NCBI GenBank assembly: GCA_949152475.1
Contig: OX424564.1
Location: forward strand, 23,682,165-23,746,164
DNA length: 64,000 nt
Reading direction: 5' to 3'
Source of the DNA: Terebella lapidaria
Taxonomy: Eukaryota > Annelida > Polychaeta > Terebellida > Terebellidae
Shown here: piece by piece, positions 34,092 to 46,491 of the stretch
Position numbering within the stretch: position 1 is the first letter of the stretch
Layout: each line of letters starts with the position of its first letter
Program-made: the position numbers and the translations under genes
The notes under the pieces: model-generated
What the model was told of the DNA's origin: nothing
The model's input: the letters and a program-made list of their open reading frames with translations, nothing else
Database searches by the model: none

Positions 34092-34619
34092 TAATGTACT
34101 CATGTGTTCCACATGTGACAACAGTGTGTGCGTAGAATTCTACAGTCTAACCCCCAGAAGCATCCTCGTCTATACCACATGTGTTTTTGTGTACTTATTG
34201 TAGACACAGTTACCATACTTGGCGAGAATTCAAATTTACAACTGAACAATATCAACACCATAAGACCGCACAATAATTATAGCAAGAATAAGAACACAAC
34301 AAGACACGCAGAGATTGCAGACCTTCGCCCCACTGATTTAGTCAATTTACAGGTTGAACACATTTTTAACGCAGGATTTCCCTTAAAGAGTTTGCAGACT
34401 TTTTTTCCCTTTTGTTATTTGCCGAAAATAAAAAAATCACGAATTCTTCATCAGGCATACCAATTTCATGCATCTTCGACAAAGTTTTGAATTTCTGGAA
34501 TTCTTTATGACGTAATTGTGACGTCACTGTATGTTGTAGCGCCAATTATGAGATATATCCGAAATCTGAGACTCAAGACCTGCCTTATACTATATTACTA
34601 AAGAAAAAAACATGTTCGT

Positions 34620-35393
34620 GACGAAAAACATCCGACAACTTGACCTCAATTATCTCAACAACTCGAGATCGAATGGAAATTTGAAATATCTGTGATTGCA
34701 ATTCCTTTCCTGTGTGTTATTGGCCGCCATGACTATGACCATTGACCTTGGTAGGTCATCCTATTAAGTGCACAGCCTGTAAGATGATATCAAGTTGAAG
34801 CAATTTCATGCCGTTTTGACAAACTTTTGGCATTTTGAAATATTGGATATTCGATGTTTATGACAACATTGTGACATCGTTATACGCGTAGCGCCATATA
34901 TCTCAAACACTTCAAGGTCAAAATTAATGTCAAGGTCATATCTTATGCGTTTGCCATTGCCCTACTATATGAGCCAAGTTTGAAGTCGATGTATTCGATG
35001 CTTATGACAACATTGTGACATCACCATACGTAATAGCGTCAAGAATAACGTATATCTGAAACACTTCATGGTCAAGGTCAAATGTCAAGGTCATATCTAA
35101 TGCGTTTGCCATTGCCCTATTATATGAGCCAAGTTTGAAATCTCTACAATGATTTGTTCAGAAGTTATGGGCAAAAATCGTTTTTTACACGTTTTCCCTT
35201 GAAATAGCAACCGTTTCACCCGATTTCCTCCAAACTCGAGGAAGATCGAGCCACAGGGATGCAAATTCATTTCTTCAACTTCCAAACCAATCAGATTATC
35301 CCTCTCCGAGTTACATGCCAGGACAGACAAACCGACAGCCAGACAGACAGACCCACATGCAATAACTTCGCGCCCTATCGGGGCGAGGGTAAT
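34620..35393. repeat. dispersed repeat, copy 2 (inverse of the 6.0-6.9 kb copy)
   Basis: Ends CGGGGCGAGGGTAAT, matching inverted ATTACCTTCGCCCC at 6017. It shares CTTCTGAACAA-type and AGTTTGAA-type phrases in reverse. Within it, a block with GTATTCGATG and TCATATCT...GCGTTTGCCATTGCCC repeats about 175-190 bases apart. The left edge is not sharp. Confidence 0.5.
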
Positions 35394-35394
35394 C

Positions 35395-36140
35395 AGGTAT
35401 AAACTAGACATCAAGGCCTAAATATGCTTTTTAGGGGTTTCGGTGTAAATGCTTATTTATAACATTTATAAAATAATATCCCCTTTGTTCTAGGACACAC
35501 CGTTTCTGAGATATCAAACAGAAACAAAAAATGCCAACTCAAAAACAAAATTTCGGGTCAGGGTCAAAGTTCATCTTCAAAACCCCTAAGGTAATCATGT
35601 TTGTCTAGGACACAATTCTGAAAATAACGTCGGTTCGATTCTAAGACTCACCGTTTCTGAGATAATGAAAAAAATTTCAGGTCAAGATCAAAGTTTATTC
35701 CTAATACCCCTTGGACATACCCCGAGATATTCAGGAAACCTCAAGGATGGACCAGCAAATGGACCGTTTAACGGATCGATCCCAAAATCAATAGTCTTCT
35801 TCCGTCGTGGTATATGAACCACCATGCAAAGTTTAGCAGCCATTGGTTGAAAACTTTTTGAGTTATAGCGCGGAAAAAAAATTCCTCACGGACCTGGGAT
35901 CCGACTCATGAAAACTACAGCACATTTACACAAAAAGACAGTCCGGCCAGGCGTTCTGAAGTTATCGCGCGGTAGCGTAAACAGCAGAAGATGAAGAGAA
36001 AAGAAAAACAGATTCTGCTAAAACCATAATATTTATGCCCAAATGGCTTATTAGGAGAAATAATCTTGGACATCAAATATACCATAGCCAAGATGATGCA
36101 TTTAGTGTTTGATGTCCATGTCCGTGGATCTCAATAGGTG
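35395..36140. other. repeat-like sequence, no gene
   Basis: Two diverged repeats around CACCGTTTCTGAGATA and GGGTCA...CAAAGTTCAT, of the same general style as neighbouring dispersed repeats. No coding potential. Confidence 0.35.
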
Positions 36141-36149
36141 TTCTTTAGT

Positions 36150-36235
36150 TAACGGTGAGAAGGGAAAACATTCAGATTGACTTCCTGGAATATGTCGAAA
36201 TTAATTTGAAGGCAATGATGGCGAGGTTTTGTTTT
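36150..36235. repeat. duplication block U, copy 2
   Basis: Matches 18940-19035 and stops where an ACCGGAC-family element begins at 36237. Block X resumes after that element. Confidence 0.5.
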
Positions 36236-36236
36236 T

Positions 36237-37425
36237 AGGTTACCGAACCCTTGGTCCTGTAACCTGTTGCCATGGCGTTGCGTCCGTCGTCGTTCATCTA
36301 CATTTTTATCTTTAAAGATTACAGTCGAATTTCTCTGAAATTTTGCACAAGAATGCCTAAAAATATTCCAAGAGGAATGTATTTTTTAGTTTTTTTATTT
36401 TCGTTTTTTTTTCAAAATAGCGGCGATTTTTGATGAAAATCGGCCATTTTTGGACTTTGGCAGTCGTTATTTCAAAATCTGTTCAGTAACTTTCTTTCGA
36501 ATTGATTCATAACACTCCCCATATGCACTCCTGTAATGTGCATAAGTTTCGTTACCCTTGAATCGCTCTGATTTGGCCATTTTGCCCCAAAATTTGCTCA
36601 AATGGGACTTTCCCATCTTAAATTCTCGTAATATGCTTTATAGTGCGACACATTATCGCTAATATCTCACTCAACATTGAGATTACAGATTAAAAAATTA
36701 ATTGTGAACTTATAGGAAATGATATTTGTTAAGATTGTCGTGACCTTGAATTTGACCTTTGACCTCATTTACTAGGTCAGCGATCAAAATGACCAAATAT
36801 CTCGCTTAATATCAACTTTACAGCTTAGGAATCAATTGTGGACATATAGGGAATGATATATGGTGAGTATTCTGTTGACCATGAATTTGACCTATGACCT
36901 TATTTTCAAGGTCAGAGAACAAAATGGCTAATATCTCGCTTACTATCGACTTCACAGCTTAGGAATCCATATTGAACATATAGGAAATGATATGCTGAAT
37001 ATTCTGGTGACCTTGAATTTGATCTTCGAGCTCATTTTCAAGGACATGGAACAAAATGTCTAATATCTCACTTATTATCGATCAACAGCTCAGGAATCCA
37101 TAGTGACCACATGAGAAATGATATATGGTGAATATCCTGGTGACCTTGATTTGATCTTTGACCTCATTTTCAATGTCAGAGAACGAAATGGCTAATGTCT
37201 CGCTTATTGTTGATTTTACAGCTTAGGAATCAATTTTGGACATATGGGAAATGACAAATGCTGAATAATCTCATGAGCTTGTAGTTAACCTGGATCTTTT
37301 TTTCACGGTCAGAGCAAAAAATGGCTAATACCTTACTCATTTTCGACTTTACAGCTTAGGAATCAATTGTGAAGATATAGGAAATGATATATGCTGAATA
37401 TTCTCGTGATCTTGAATTTGAAGTT
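36237..37425. mobile_element. ACCGGAC-family element with minisatellite (copy 2)
   Basis: Starts AGGTTACCGAACCCTTGGTC, a diverged palindromic end, followed by CGTCCGTCGTCG and a conserved TTTCTGAAATTTTGCACAAG segment. It then carries about six units of a roughly 120-134-base minisatellite with GACCTTGAATTTGACC and CAGCTTAGGAATCAA. The far terminus is not clear. Confidence 0.75.
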
Positions 37426-37804
37426 TGAATTTAAACCTTTCTCGGCCCTTAGGCAATTTTTTAGAGGTATGCAGGAAACTTTCATAATATTAGGAGATCG
37501 GATATCTGTTTAATAGGCTGAACTACGATCCATACTGATACGACGTGATTGTGTTGTGTCTTGATAATTCACAAGAACGGATATACCACATACTAATGAA
37601 AACCTAGACTGAAACCAATTTATTTTATTATCCCCATTCTAATATGGACCGTACAGTGGATATTGAAATTATTGTTGAGCAGACAATTTTCCCGAAAGCA
37701 ATTGACCGCATAACCCCCCCCCCCCCCCCTCCCCCGCCCCACTTCGCCCCGAAGGTCAAAAAAGACGTTTGTGGTCACTGGTATGATTTTATGAATGCTA
37801 TTCA

Positions 37805-38415
37805 AGTTCGTTTTTATCGAGATGTATGATTGTGGCATTGAATTGGTACTGTAGATACTTCATGTTCACTCCGATTGGAACCCAATGCAATGTGGTGTAT
37901 GAACGTGATAAATTATAACCTGAATAATTTGTTAAAACTGCTGAATGGGTACTTACAACATACGTATGGTCTAAGTATGGTCTCAGAACTCATTTTTAAC
38001 ACACGAAAGAGGACATCGCGCTGATCATTGTGGTTTTTACGGCATGTCATTATCATAATTAGTTCCAAAGTTATGAAGATGTTTATTGCAATTTTAACCG
38101 CAAAACGATTTCTAATTAAATATCATAATGAGTATTCATGACGACACAACGGGAACACATGTCAATTAGCTACATGAAAGTCTTGAAATCAAATATTTGA
38201 TTTAGATATCAGTTCATTTCAATATCTTCAATGCCCAACATGAAATATAAGCAGTATTTAGTTATCTTAATTGGTTACCATGGTAACCATTCTTTTGATA
38301 AAGCCTATAGCAACCATGGTTGCTAGGGACCTGAATGCCATTAGTATTCTATTATGTGGCTCTGAACAAGGTTACCGTTGGTATTATTCAGACAACGCAA
38401 ACATATACTCTATCG
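37805..38415. repeat. duplication block X, copy 3
   Basis: TCGAGATGTATGATTGTGGC, CAATGCAATGTGGTGTATGA and TATTCAGACAACGCAAACAT match other X copies, with extra sequence between the two parts. Confidence 0.55.
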
Positions 38416-38491
38416 TACGGGGGCTTATTTCTGCCACAATTAGATTATTTTCGTTGAAAAAATTCAGATATAAATATTTTATTACACACAG

Positions 38492-38812
38492 AGCAAATGT
38501 TTCCTTCGTGAAGCAAACGTTTCCCACACAAAACAAATGTTTCCTTCGCGAAGCAAACATGTTTTTTTTCACGAAGCAAAAAGTTTGCTCGGCATAGCAA
38601 ATGTTTCCTTCGCGAAGCAAACATTTCCTACACGAAGCAAATTGTTTCCTACACGGAACAAATGTTTTTTTCACGAAGCAAACGTTTCCCACGCAGAGCA
38701 AATAGTTTCCTACATGGAGCAAATGTTTCTTTCGCGAAGCAAACGTTTTCTTCACGAAGCAAAAAGTTTGCTTTGCGTAGCAAACGTTTCCTTCACGAAG
38801 CAAACGTTTCAG
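38492..38812. repeat. 20-21-bp minisatellite, about 16 units
   Basis: Units follow AGCAAAyGTTTCCTTCGCGA with period 20-21. GTTTCCTTCGCGAAGCAAAC is nearly its own reverse complement, so neighbouring units can pair. The AGCAAAAAGTTTGCT variant recurs after nine units, which suggests a higher-order period of about 185 bases. Frames stay open on both strands because of the composition. Confidence 0.92.
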
Positions 38813-39149
38813 GGATATTCGCTTTATGAGCATCATTATGGTGGTAGATATTTTTGAACTATTTTCCGATCACTTATCGAGATCACTTTCAGTGCTGAAT
38901 CGTGAAGATTTACCAAGTAATCTCTTGCTAATCATCTGATCATGTCATCACTGCTTTCAAATCATGACGTATTGCGTTTCAATCACAGCTATCACTCCTG
39001 CTTCATAACATTTTTATGAGTAGGCATACTTAAGAAGGGCATAGCTGGGTTTCAAGTACGTGTGTCATCTCTAGTACATTAATGGAGAGGGCTAATTAAA
39101 ATAGATCTACCTTTTTGTTCACCTTTCATGATCCCACAAATATTATCGA

Positions 39150-39840
39150 CATAAAACTTCAGCGGTAACCTCATAATCATTGACGTATGAGTGGATTGTT
39201 GTGATATTGAAGGGGAAGCGATGTATTGCATAGTCCATACTATTGATAGAAAGTGGATTGTAGAAGATGTGGATGTGACAGGCATTCACTGCGGGGTATA
39301 CATGTGGGTGAAATAACGCGAAACCTTTGTTGAATCACTTGATGTAACATTGATGTATAGGTTTGTTATTATCATCCTCATGAACTGGTTGAGTTCATGT
39401 AATATGTTGATACTTACATTCTATCAATCAAAGAACTTGACACTAAAAGTAATCACTCCATTTTTGTGGCGAGAAATAATTTTAGGTATGATTGACCGAA
39501 TGCCCGAAAATTACATTATAGATCCTCGTAACATAATTTTATTGCAACACAAACTTATGGTCGTTACAGACGTCTTGATGATTTAGCAGCTGTCTTTGAC
39601 GTAATTGTCTCCGTAAATCCCACTATCATTGCTAAAAATACAGTACTTGGGCTAGAAACACCAACCCCGTGGTTGACAGCGAGGCCTCAAAATCCAAATA
39701 TAGTTATGTTTATATTGGTTGAGTCAATGAATCATCTGGCTTAAAACTGTCGTCATTTTCATGTTTCGTGGTCCAATTTCTTTCTGATATATATCTGCGT
39801 TTATTGAAGTCCGTTTGAGGAGCAGATCAGCTGTGATATG
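39150..39840. repeat. duplication block V, copy 2
   Basis: CATACTATTGATAGAAAGTG, CATTGCTAAAAATACAGTAC and TTTCGTGGTCCAATTTCTTT match 21900-22810 in the same order. Confidence 0.65.
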
Positions 39841-39871
39841 TTTGATCTCTTTCTACTCATTCCATAGATAC

Positions 39872-40195
39872 GGGGCGAAATGGCCGAGTGGTTACGTGCG
39901 AGCGCTTAGTCGCTCAATTTGGGCAACAGCTATCGCCGGCGTGGGTTCGATTCTACATCGGGTGGCATGTGCGGTAATTGTAAGGGTAATTGGCCGGTAA
40001 TTGTGCGGTAACTGGCAGTGTGCCCGTGACTGGGATATCACGCAAAATGGCGGTCCAATCTCTGAAAAAAATGTAAATGACCCCTCTGAGAACGACATGT
40101 ACCCTCGCAGTGACCCTCTCAGAGGACTAAATTCCAAACTGTGAAGCGCTTTGATATTGATAATGTCGGGCCGCATGTCTATGTGCTGATTTTCT
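39872..40195 (+). mobile_element. tRNA-derived SINE
   Basis: The head resembles a Ser/Leu-type tRNA: A box TGGCCGAGTGG at 39881-39891 and B box GGTTCGATTC at 39944-39953, separated by 52 bases. The tRNA part does not fold cleanly at its 3' side and has no CCA-side match, and an unrelated body follows, ending near GTGAAGCGCTTTGATATTG. This is the layout of a Pol III-driven SINE. Confidence 0.7.
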
Positions 40196-40938
40196 CATGG
40201 AGGTTTCATGCCAACCTATCGAAGCCCGTTTTGGTATGTAAACGTTTAGAGGCCTACTTCAAATGAGGATTTTCTTCGTCCTTGACATGAAATCTCTCGA
40301 ATTGATGGCAAACTTTGAATATTTCACAGATATATAATGCATAAATCGATGTGTTAGGTTTGGGAAAATCACGTAAAATGCTCCAGTTCTCCAAAAACGT
40401 CCAAAATGGCGGAGCCACTGGAATTTGACGTTCCCAGAATTCAAAGCAAATTTTACCGCAGTGACGCGTATTTTGGAACACATATTTCTGTGCAGCAATT
40501 CATGCATGCATGCATGTAAGCTAGCTTGCGTGTGGCCTTCTTTCGCCTTGTGATTGAAACACAACGATCCGTCTGCGATGCCACCATTACATATCCGTAA
40601 CTTGACATATTTTATCACATGACAAGGTGTTCCATGCTGGGTTGCGAAGCCTTTTTATTTTAAACTGGTCTTTCAACCTATGCCCATTAGGCATGTGGTA
40701 GGCCATATCATAATATCAGATGCAGATGTTCCTCATAGTTTCCAATATTTTTAAGGATATTTTATTGAGGTTCAATAACTTTTTAGCAGGCTTATCTGTT
40801 TGAATGAGTTCAAAATAAAAGTTGACTTATTAATAATATGAATGAAGTAGTCCTAAGTTTTTCATCATGAGAATATACGGGAATGAATTGGAATCATGTT
40901 GGGAGGATGTGGTAGCAATTTTCTTCTCTTTTTTTTTT

Positions 40939-41010
40939 GGGGGGGGGGGGACGTGTGGGGGACAATACATTCAGGGGGGGGGGGGGACGTGTGGGGGACA
41001 ATACATTCAG
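40939..41010. repeat. G-rich tandem duplication
   Basis: GACGTGTGGGGGACAATACA with its leading G run occurs twice, about 37 bases apart. Confidence 0.8.
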
Positions 41011-41640
41011 CTTCGTGGTACTGATGATGTGCTCAAGCTCTAATATCGACTCTCGCAGTTAGCTGCATTGTCTTGTTTAATATAGCTGTCCTGTTTCTTA
41101 CTCCCCAGATTTATAATCATGTTTGTCATGACTCAGTAACTTTCTTTGAACATTTTATGCTCGACATTTTCACAACAGACCCAGAGAGGTAACCTTGTTA
41201 CGTATCCATTGATCACGTTGTGGACGGTTGGATATACATGTTCGTTTTGAAAATAGGACTCCAGATTATATTTCAGAATGACAGCTGTATATTGTATAGC
41301 TTTGGTCTTTTTGCCGCGCTAAACAAAACAACATAGAAACTTTTCTTTTTGATTATTAAAGATTATACATGGGACATAATATTAATAAAACAAGAAACCA
41401 CCTTTCCTGAAAAGGACACTACATCCTATTCACCGTGCTGGAACATACCACAATCACTACCCTCAGTGAGTATTTTTACGGCATTAGACAAACAGTAAGA
41501 CTGATATCGTTACATTTGATATTTTATCCTAAACAAAACTCGAATAATGAAGACATTCAACATACAAACATCCATTCATACATGTTCTTATATGAGGCCT
41601 TGACAGTTGAAAGAAAAAAATTAGGCCAAGGGCCGAAGAT

Positions 41641-43233
41641 AGGTTACCGGACAATGTTTAATATTTTAGATGTTAGCCAGGTCACTGGTTGAATTCAAGG
41701 TCAAGAGAATATTCAGCATATATAACATTAAGCATATATCATGTCCACAGTTGATTGCTAAGCTGTAAATTCAATAATCAGCGAGATACTAGCAATTTTG
41801 TGCTGTGGCCTTGAAAATGAAGGGGCAAAGGTCAAATTCAAGGTCATCAAAATATTCAGTGTATATCATTTTCTATATCATGTCCACAATTGATTCCCAA
41901 GCCATACAGTCAATAGAGGAGCAAGATATGAGCCAGTTTGTCCTTGGACCTTGAGAATGAGGTCAGAGGTCAAATTCAAGGTCCGAGAATATTCAGCATA
42001 TATCATTTCCTACATGTCCACAATTGATTCCTAAGCTGTAAAATCAATAATAAGTGAGATATTAGCCATTTTGTCCTTTGACCTTGAAAATGAGGTCAAA
42101 GGTCAAATTCAAGGTCATGACAATAATCTGCATATATCATTTCCTATATGTTCATAACTGATTCCTAAGCTGTGAAGTCGATAACAAGCGATATATTAGC
42201 CATTTTGTCCTATGACCTTGAAAATGGGGTCAAAGGTCAAATTCAAGGTCATCAGAATATTCAGCATATATCATTTCCTATATGTCCACAATTGATTCCT
42301 AAGCTGTAGAGTCGATAATAAGTGAGATATTAGCCATTTTGTCCTGTGACCTTGAAAATGAGGTCATAAAAGTGCGCGATATCAAATGTATGTATGTATG
42401 TATGTAAAGGTCCAATTCAAGGTCATGACAATAATCTGCATATATCATTTCCTATATGTTCATAACTGATTCCTAAGCTGTAAAGTCGATAACAAGCGAG
42501 ATATTAGCCATTTTGTCCTATGACCTTGAAAATGGGGTCAAAGGTCAAATTCAAGGTCATCAGAATATTCAGCATATATCATTTCCTATATGTCCACAAT
42601 TGATTCCTAAGCTGTAGAGTCGATAATAAGCGAGATATCAGCCATTTTGTGCTCTGACCTTGAAATTGAGGTCAGAGGTCAAATTCAAGGTCACGAGAAT
42701 ATTCAGCATATATCATTTCCTATATGTCCACAATTGATTCCTAGTCTCTAATCTCAATATTAAGTGAGATATTAGGCATAATATGTCCCATTATATATAT
42801 TATAAAGCATAGGAGAATTTAACATGGGAAAGTCCCATTTGGGCCGAGTTTGGGCCAAAATGGTCCACTTCGAGCGATTCAAGCGCAACGAAATTTATAG
42901 ACATCATAGTAGTACATATCAGGAGTGTTGTGTATCAAAAAGAAAAAAAGTTACTGAACAGATTTTGAGAAAATGGCCACCAAAGTCCAAAATCAGGCAT
43001 TTTTCGTCGAAAACGGTCGCCATTTTGAAAAAAATGCGAAAATCAAAAAACTAAAAAATACCTCCTTCTTGAATTATTTTTAAGTATTTTTGTGCAAAAT
43101 TTCAGAAGAATTCGCCCGTAAACAAAAAAGATAAAAATGTGGACGACGACGGACGACGACGGACGACGACGGACGACGGACGACGGACGCAACGCCATGC
43201 CAATAGGTTATCGGACCATAGGTCCGGTAACCT
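41641..43233. mobile_element. ACCGGAC-family element, most complete copy (copy 3)
   Basis: Begins AGGTTACCGGAC and ends GGTCCGGTAACCT, so the termini are inverted repeats. The right end forms a palindrome, GGTTATCGGACCATAGGTCC and onward. Inside are about eight minisatellite units of about 134 bases containing GAGGTCAAAGGTCAAATTC, a short ATGT microsatellite at about 42386, then a conserved single-copy tail and a GACGACGGACG run. No open frame. Non-autonomous. Confidence 0.85.
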
Positions 43234-43249
43234 AAAAACACTGCCGTAA

Positions 43250-43800
43250 TTACAATCATTACCAGACAAATCAAAGCTGCAGGAAGATCTATTCCATGAT
43301 AAAGAGTTGTGCTCGTGACATTTACCTCTGTGGGGATCAAAGAACGGAATTGGTTGGTAGACTCTCGACACTGCTTCCCCGACAGGGCCATCAAGATCAA
43401 AGCTGAAAAAGGGGCATGTTCATCATGTACCGTCATAACGTTCATCCCGGTAACATAAGGTAATATGGAAAGCACTACGTGAACTTAGTTTGTGGATCTC
43501 CTCGTAGCAATTTTTGACTAATGAGAATTATCGACACTACATAAAATGAAAACCACGTCGTTTGGAAGCAGCTATTGTCGTAACTCAATTTTTCATATAA
43601 CACATTGAACCTCCGGCGATTGCTGCATTCTCAGATGTCAAACGTAAAGATGCATGGAGATAAATTATTACACGTCTCTGTAAAAGTTGATCTGGTGTCC
43701 CTGGTCTTTTGATAGTTTAACCTCCGGCGTTTGCACCTGATCATCCAGTGCTCGATATGTGATTGTCAGTTAGTGCAACCAGAAACTTTACAAGACAATG
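43250..43800. repeat. duplication block E, copy 1
   Basis: GTGCTCGTGACATTTACC, GATCAAAGCTGAAAAAGGGG, TTGCACCTGATCATCCAGTG and TTAGTGCAACCAGAAACTTT have counterparts at 47860-48400, and weaker ones at 56860-57440 and 58900-59060. A plus-strand frame (43312-43458) is open here and in copies 2 and 3. Confidence 0.55.
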
Positions 43801-43924
43801 TTTCATGTAAATATTAAAAATTTAACCTTTGTTTCTAGTTATACCTTGTGACTTTGAAAAGATATGTAGGATGTTTTAAAATGTTTCGTTCACATTATCG
43901 TGGTAGTTTTCCTATTCTGATTAT

Positions 43925-44200
43925 TCTGATAATTACACGGTTATCCGTGATATTGTCCTTGATATTTCGACAAGAAAGTGCTTGTCACAACTACACTCAT
44001 AAATATCCAAAAGAGTTATCAGCAAGAATAGTAGCGTATTGAATATCAACGACTCAACAAATCACTTGTTACTATGAAACCAATAATTGCTATGTCAATG
44101 ATCCTGTTCATTTCGTTTCGTGTTCAGCACCCAAGGAAACTTGCTGGTGTTTATTCCATACGTTGGGGGACATTGGCGCTCTGGTGTTCACTGGTATTCA
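43925..44200. repeat. duplication block Z, copy 3
   Basis: ACGGTTATCCGTGATATTGT matches TTATCCGTGATATTCTTTGA of copy 2. Further matches run through CAAATCACTTGTTACTATGA. Confidence 0.6.
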
Positions 44201-44204
44201 CTCA

Positions 44205-45320
44205 TTCAACACGGCAATAATGGTTCTCGATTGGGGAAGATCGATAAAAACTGAAGACTGTCTATTGATGCTGATGTGATTGCATTTGAGTATGACCTAT
44301 GGACTACATACCACTTCAATGATCATTAGTTTACATTTGGACTCCAGTTCACAATGACTATGTAATTTGTAGATCAACTACATTGCCTTGTATGATTTTC
44401 ACTCAGTATGCCTCAATAGAAGTGAATTCAATTCGTACTATGACATATTTTGTGTTGTTGAATTCACGCTGATTTGCCAGTCAAACCTGTTAATCAAAAT
44501 ATGTGTGATATAGTAATGAAGCTGTTGATCGTCGTGCTCATGAACGATGACATTGGGCTGATATCGATTCCGCATTGCCTAGGGTGAAATAATACAACAG
44601 ATCGCGTTTGATTTCAGCTTATTTCTGAGGTAGGATATGTGTGTGGAATGTTGATATTTTTGTGGGTTTATATAAAATTCTTACCATGTTTGATATCAGC
44701 CTGAGAAATGATGCCATTGCAACCATTGAGGCATTTCCATTTGTGTAATAGTCATTTCCGACTAAATTCGTGTATCATACAGTAGGCATTATTGGTGTCG
44801 CAATCGTGTTTGTGGAGCCGTCATGAAATGGAAGAGGCGAAGGTTTATTACATGAGTTATGATGTAGCAGTCCTCTCATCCAAACAGCATGATATCAAGG
44901 ATGATATGCTATCACTATAATCACAGAAAGAAAGTATTTGGCGTCAGATAATTGGATGTGTGTGTGTTGAACCAAAAACAAGGGGGTCAACAGAAAGACA
45001 AGCTTCTTAGGTTATGCTACTCCCCTCATCTCCACAGTCATGATATTTTTTGTATATAAAGTTTTGAATTGAATTATTTGTAAAATGTATGTGGTTTTGA
45101 GAAATAAATAATATATCTATCTATCTCCCCATCCATCTATCTATCTCCCCATCTATCCATAGTACTGATGACGTAACACTTTATAAACTCCAGCATTAGC
45201 GACATCGCTCGCATTGATTTGAAACAAGTTAGACAAACAATCAGGGCATTCTCCTCGTTGTTGTGTGTTCATTGGGATATGTCCCATAGTTCATCTTTTT
45301 GTTGTCTCAATACTATCTGC
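44205..45320. other. no gene supported; microsatellite at 45107-45160
   Basis: Anonymous sequence. An ATCT-type microsatellite with CCCCATC interruptions lies at its right part. Confidence 0.4.
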
Positions 45321-45329
45321 CAATATTAT

Positions 45330-45780
45330 GAGTATCGTATCCGCGTTTTGTTGATATAAAATTCTATTATTTCCTTTTCCTCACTCACAACCTCGTATCG
45401 CTGGAAAACATTCAGTGCATGATACATAGCAAACACAACCCTGAAAGCCGTATCACTTAAGATTGATTCAATACATCTGATGTAAGAGAACATACCACAT
45501 TTCATTGATAACCGTTCTCGTGTTTGTGTGAAGTGGTTCATTTTATGTCTGGTCATGAAATGTAGATATTCGCTACTTGTCTCATGTGTCTGGAATGTAA
45601 ACATTTGCAATGACCATTGAGCTGCATGCCTGATGCGAGAGTCCTGACATGGTTTCCATTCACAACACTGGTATTACTCACCATCCATCAGATCATATGA
45701 ATGGTAACTCGATATGAATGTGAAAGCAGCAGACTGGGAGGAACACTCCAAGAGTGATGTCATTGTTAGTCACAGAACGA
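45330..45780. repeat. duplication block Y, copy 2
   Basis: TGGTCATGAAATGTAGATAT, ATGAATGGTAACTCGATATG and AAAGCAGCAGAC match the other Y copies. A 94-codon minus frame exists here but is not kept in all copies. Confidence 0.55.
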
Positions 45781-45792
45781 GGAACTTTCAGA

Positions 45793-46035
45793 GGGAATAG
45801 TTTATCCAATCACTGAAAGTTTTTGGGGTGAAGGTTGTGGTGGAATTGTGTAACGGATCCGTATGATCAGACAATACCGATTTATTTGGTTATTTGAATC
45901 TAGCTCGTTCATCTGGGAATAGTTTATCCAATCACTGAAAGTTTTTGGGGTGAAGGTTGTGGTGGAATTGTGTAACGGATCCGTATGATCAGACAATACC
46001 GATTTATTGGTTATTTGAATCTAGCTCGTTCATCT
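45793..46035. repeat. 122-bp tandem duplication, two units
   Basis: GGGAATAGTTTATCCAATCA begins at 45793 and 45915. The units are identical except for a one-base length change, so the event is very recent or an assembly artefact. Confidence 0.95.
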
Positions 46036-46348
46036 GGCCACTCCCGATACGGAAGTTATTGCGCTGTTCACATGTCTAATAGAGAGGGCGGCAATACATA
46101 AAGCATTGTACTACAAAAATGTTCATTGGAGTGAAAGTTGTGATGACATCCCATAAATTTCAAAGTGGATACCGACACTTGAATGTAACTATGTACAACA
46201 AACATTTATAGCTGAATCAATATCTCTAATAATTGCTAGTGTTCGTCGAAGAACTAACCGATCAAGTACAAGTGAATGTTCAAGTGGTAGTACACATGAT
46301 TGTACGATAACAGTGTAATAGTCAAACGTACGACGGCGTATTAGGGCC

Positions 46349-46464
46349 AGGTTGTATGTCAAAAAATATGGTGTCTAATTCGTGATCTAGAATTACAAAG
46401 TCGTGATCTCGAATTACAAAGTCGTGATCACGAATTAGACACCTTAAATTTTTTTCTCACAACG
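46349..46464. repeat. hairpin repeat with direct repeats in its loop
   Basis: GGTGTCTAATTCGTGATC at 46370-46387 pairs perfectly with 46426-46443, and weaker pairing extends outward to about 46349 and 46464. The loop repeats GAATTACAAAGTCGTGATC twice. It sits 22 bases before the duplication flanking the next element. Confidence 0.75.
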
Positions 46465-46491
46465 TGTGTAAACACCACTCGCTTGTATTGT

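Noticed and set aside
38492-38812. CRISPR-like array
   Set aside because: Units are contiguous without unique spacers and the context is eukaryotic. It is a minisatellite.
38384-38857. Open frames of 106-150 codons on both strands
   Set aside because: Produced by the 20-21-bp minisatellite, whose unit lacks stop codons in most frames.
39872-39960. Functional tRNA gene
   Set aside because: A and B boxes are present, but the acceptor and T-side pairing is poor and an unrelated body follows. A SINE fits better.
40939-41010. Possible telomere-like or G-quadruplex functional site
   Set aside because: Just a duplicated G-run segment with no telomere repeat unit.
43102-43475. 131-codon minus-strand frame with a membrane-like stretch
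   Set aside because: It crosses the boundary of an ACCGGAC-family element and is not kept in the duplicate at 47.9 kb.
45326-45610. 94-codon minus-strand frame in block Y
   Set aside because: Only partly open in the other Y copies, so it cannot be claimed as a gene.
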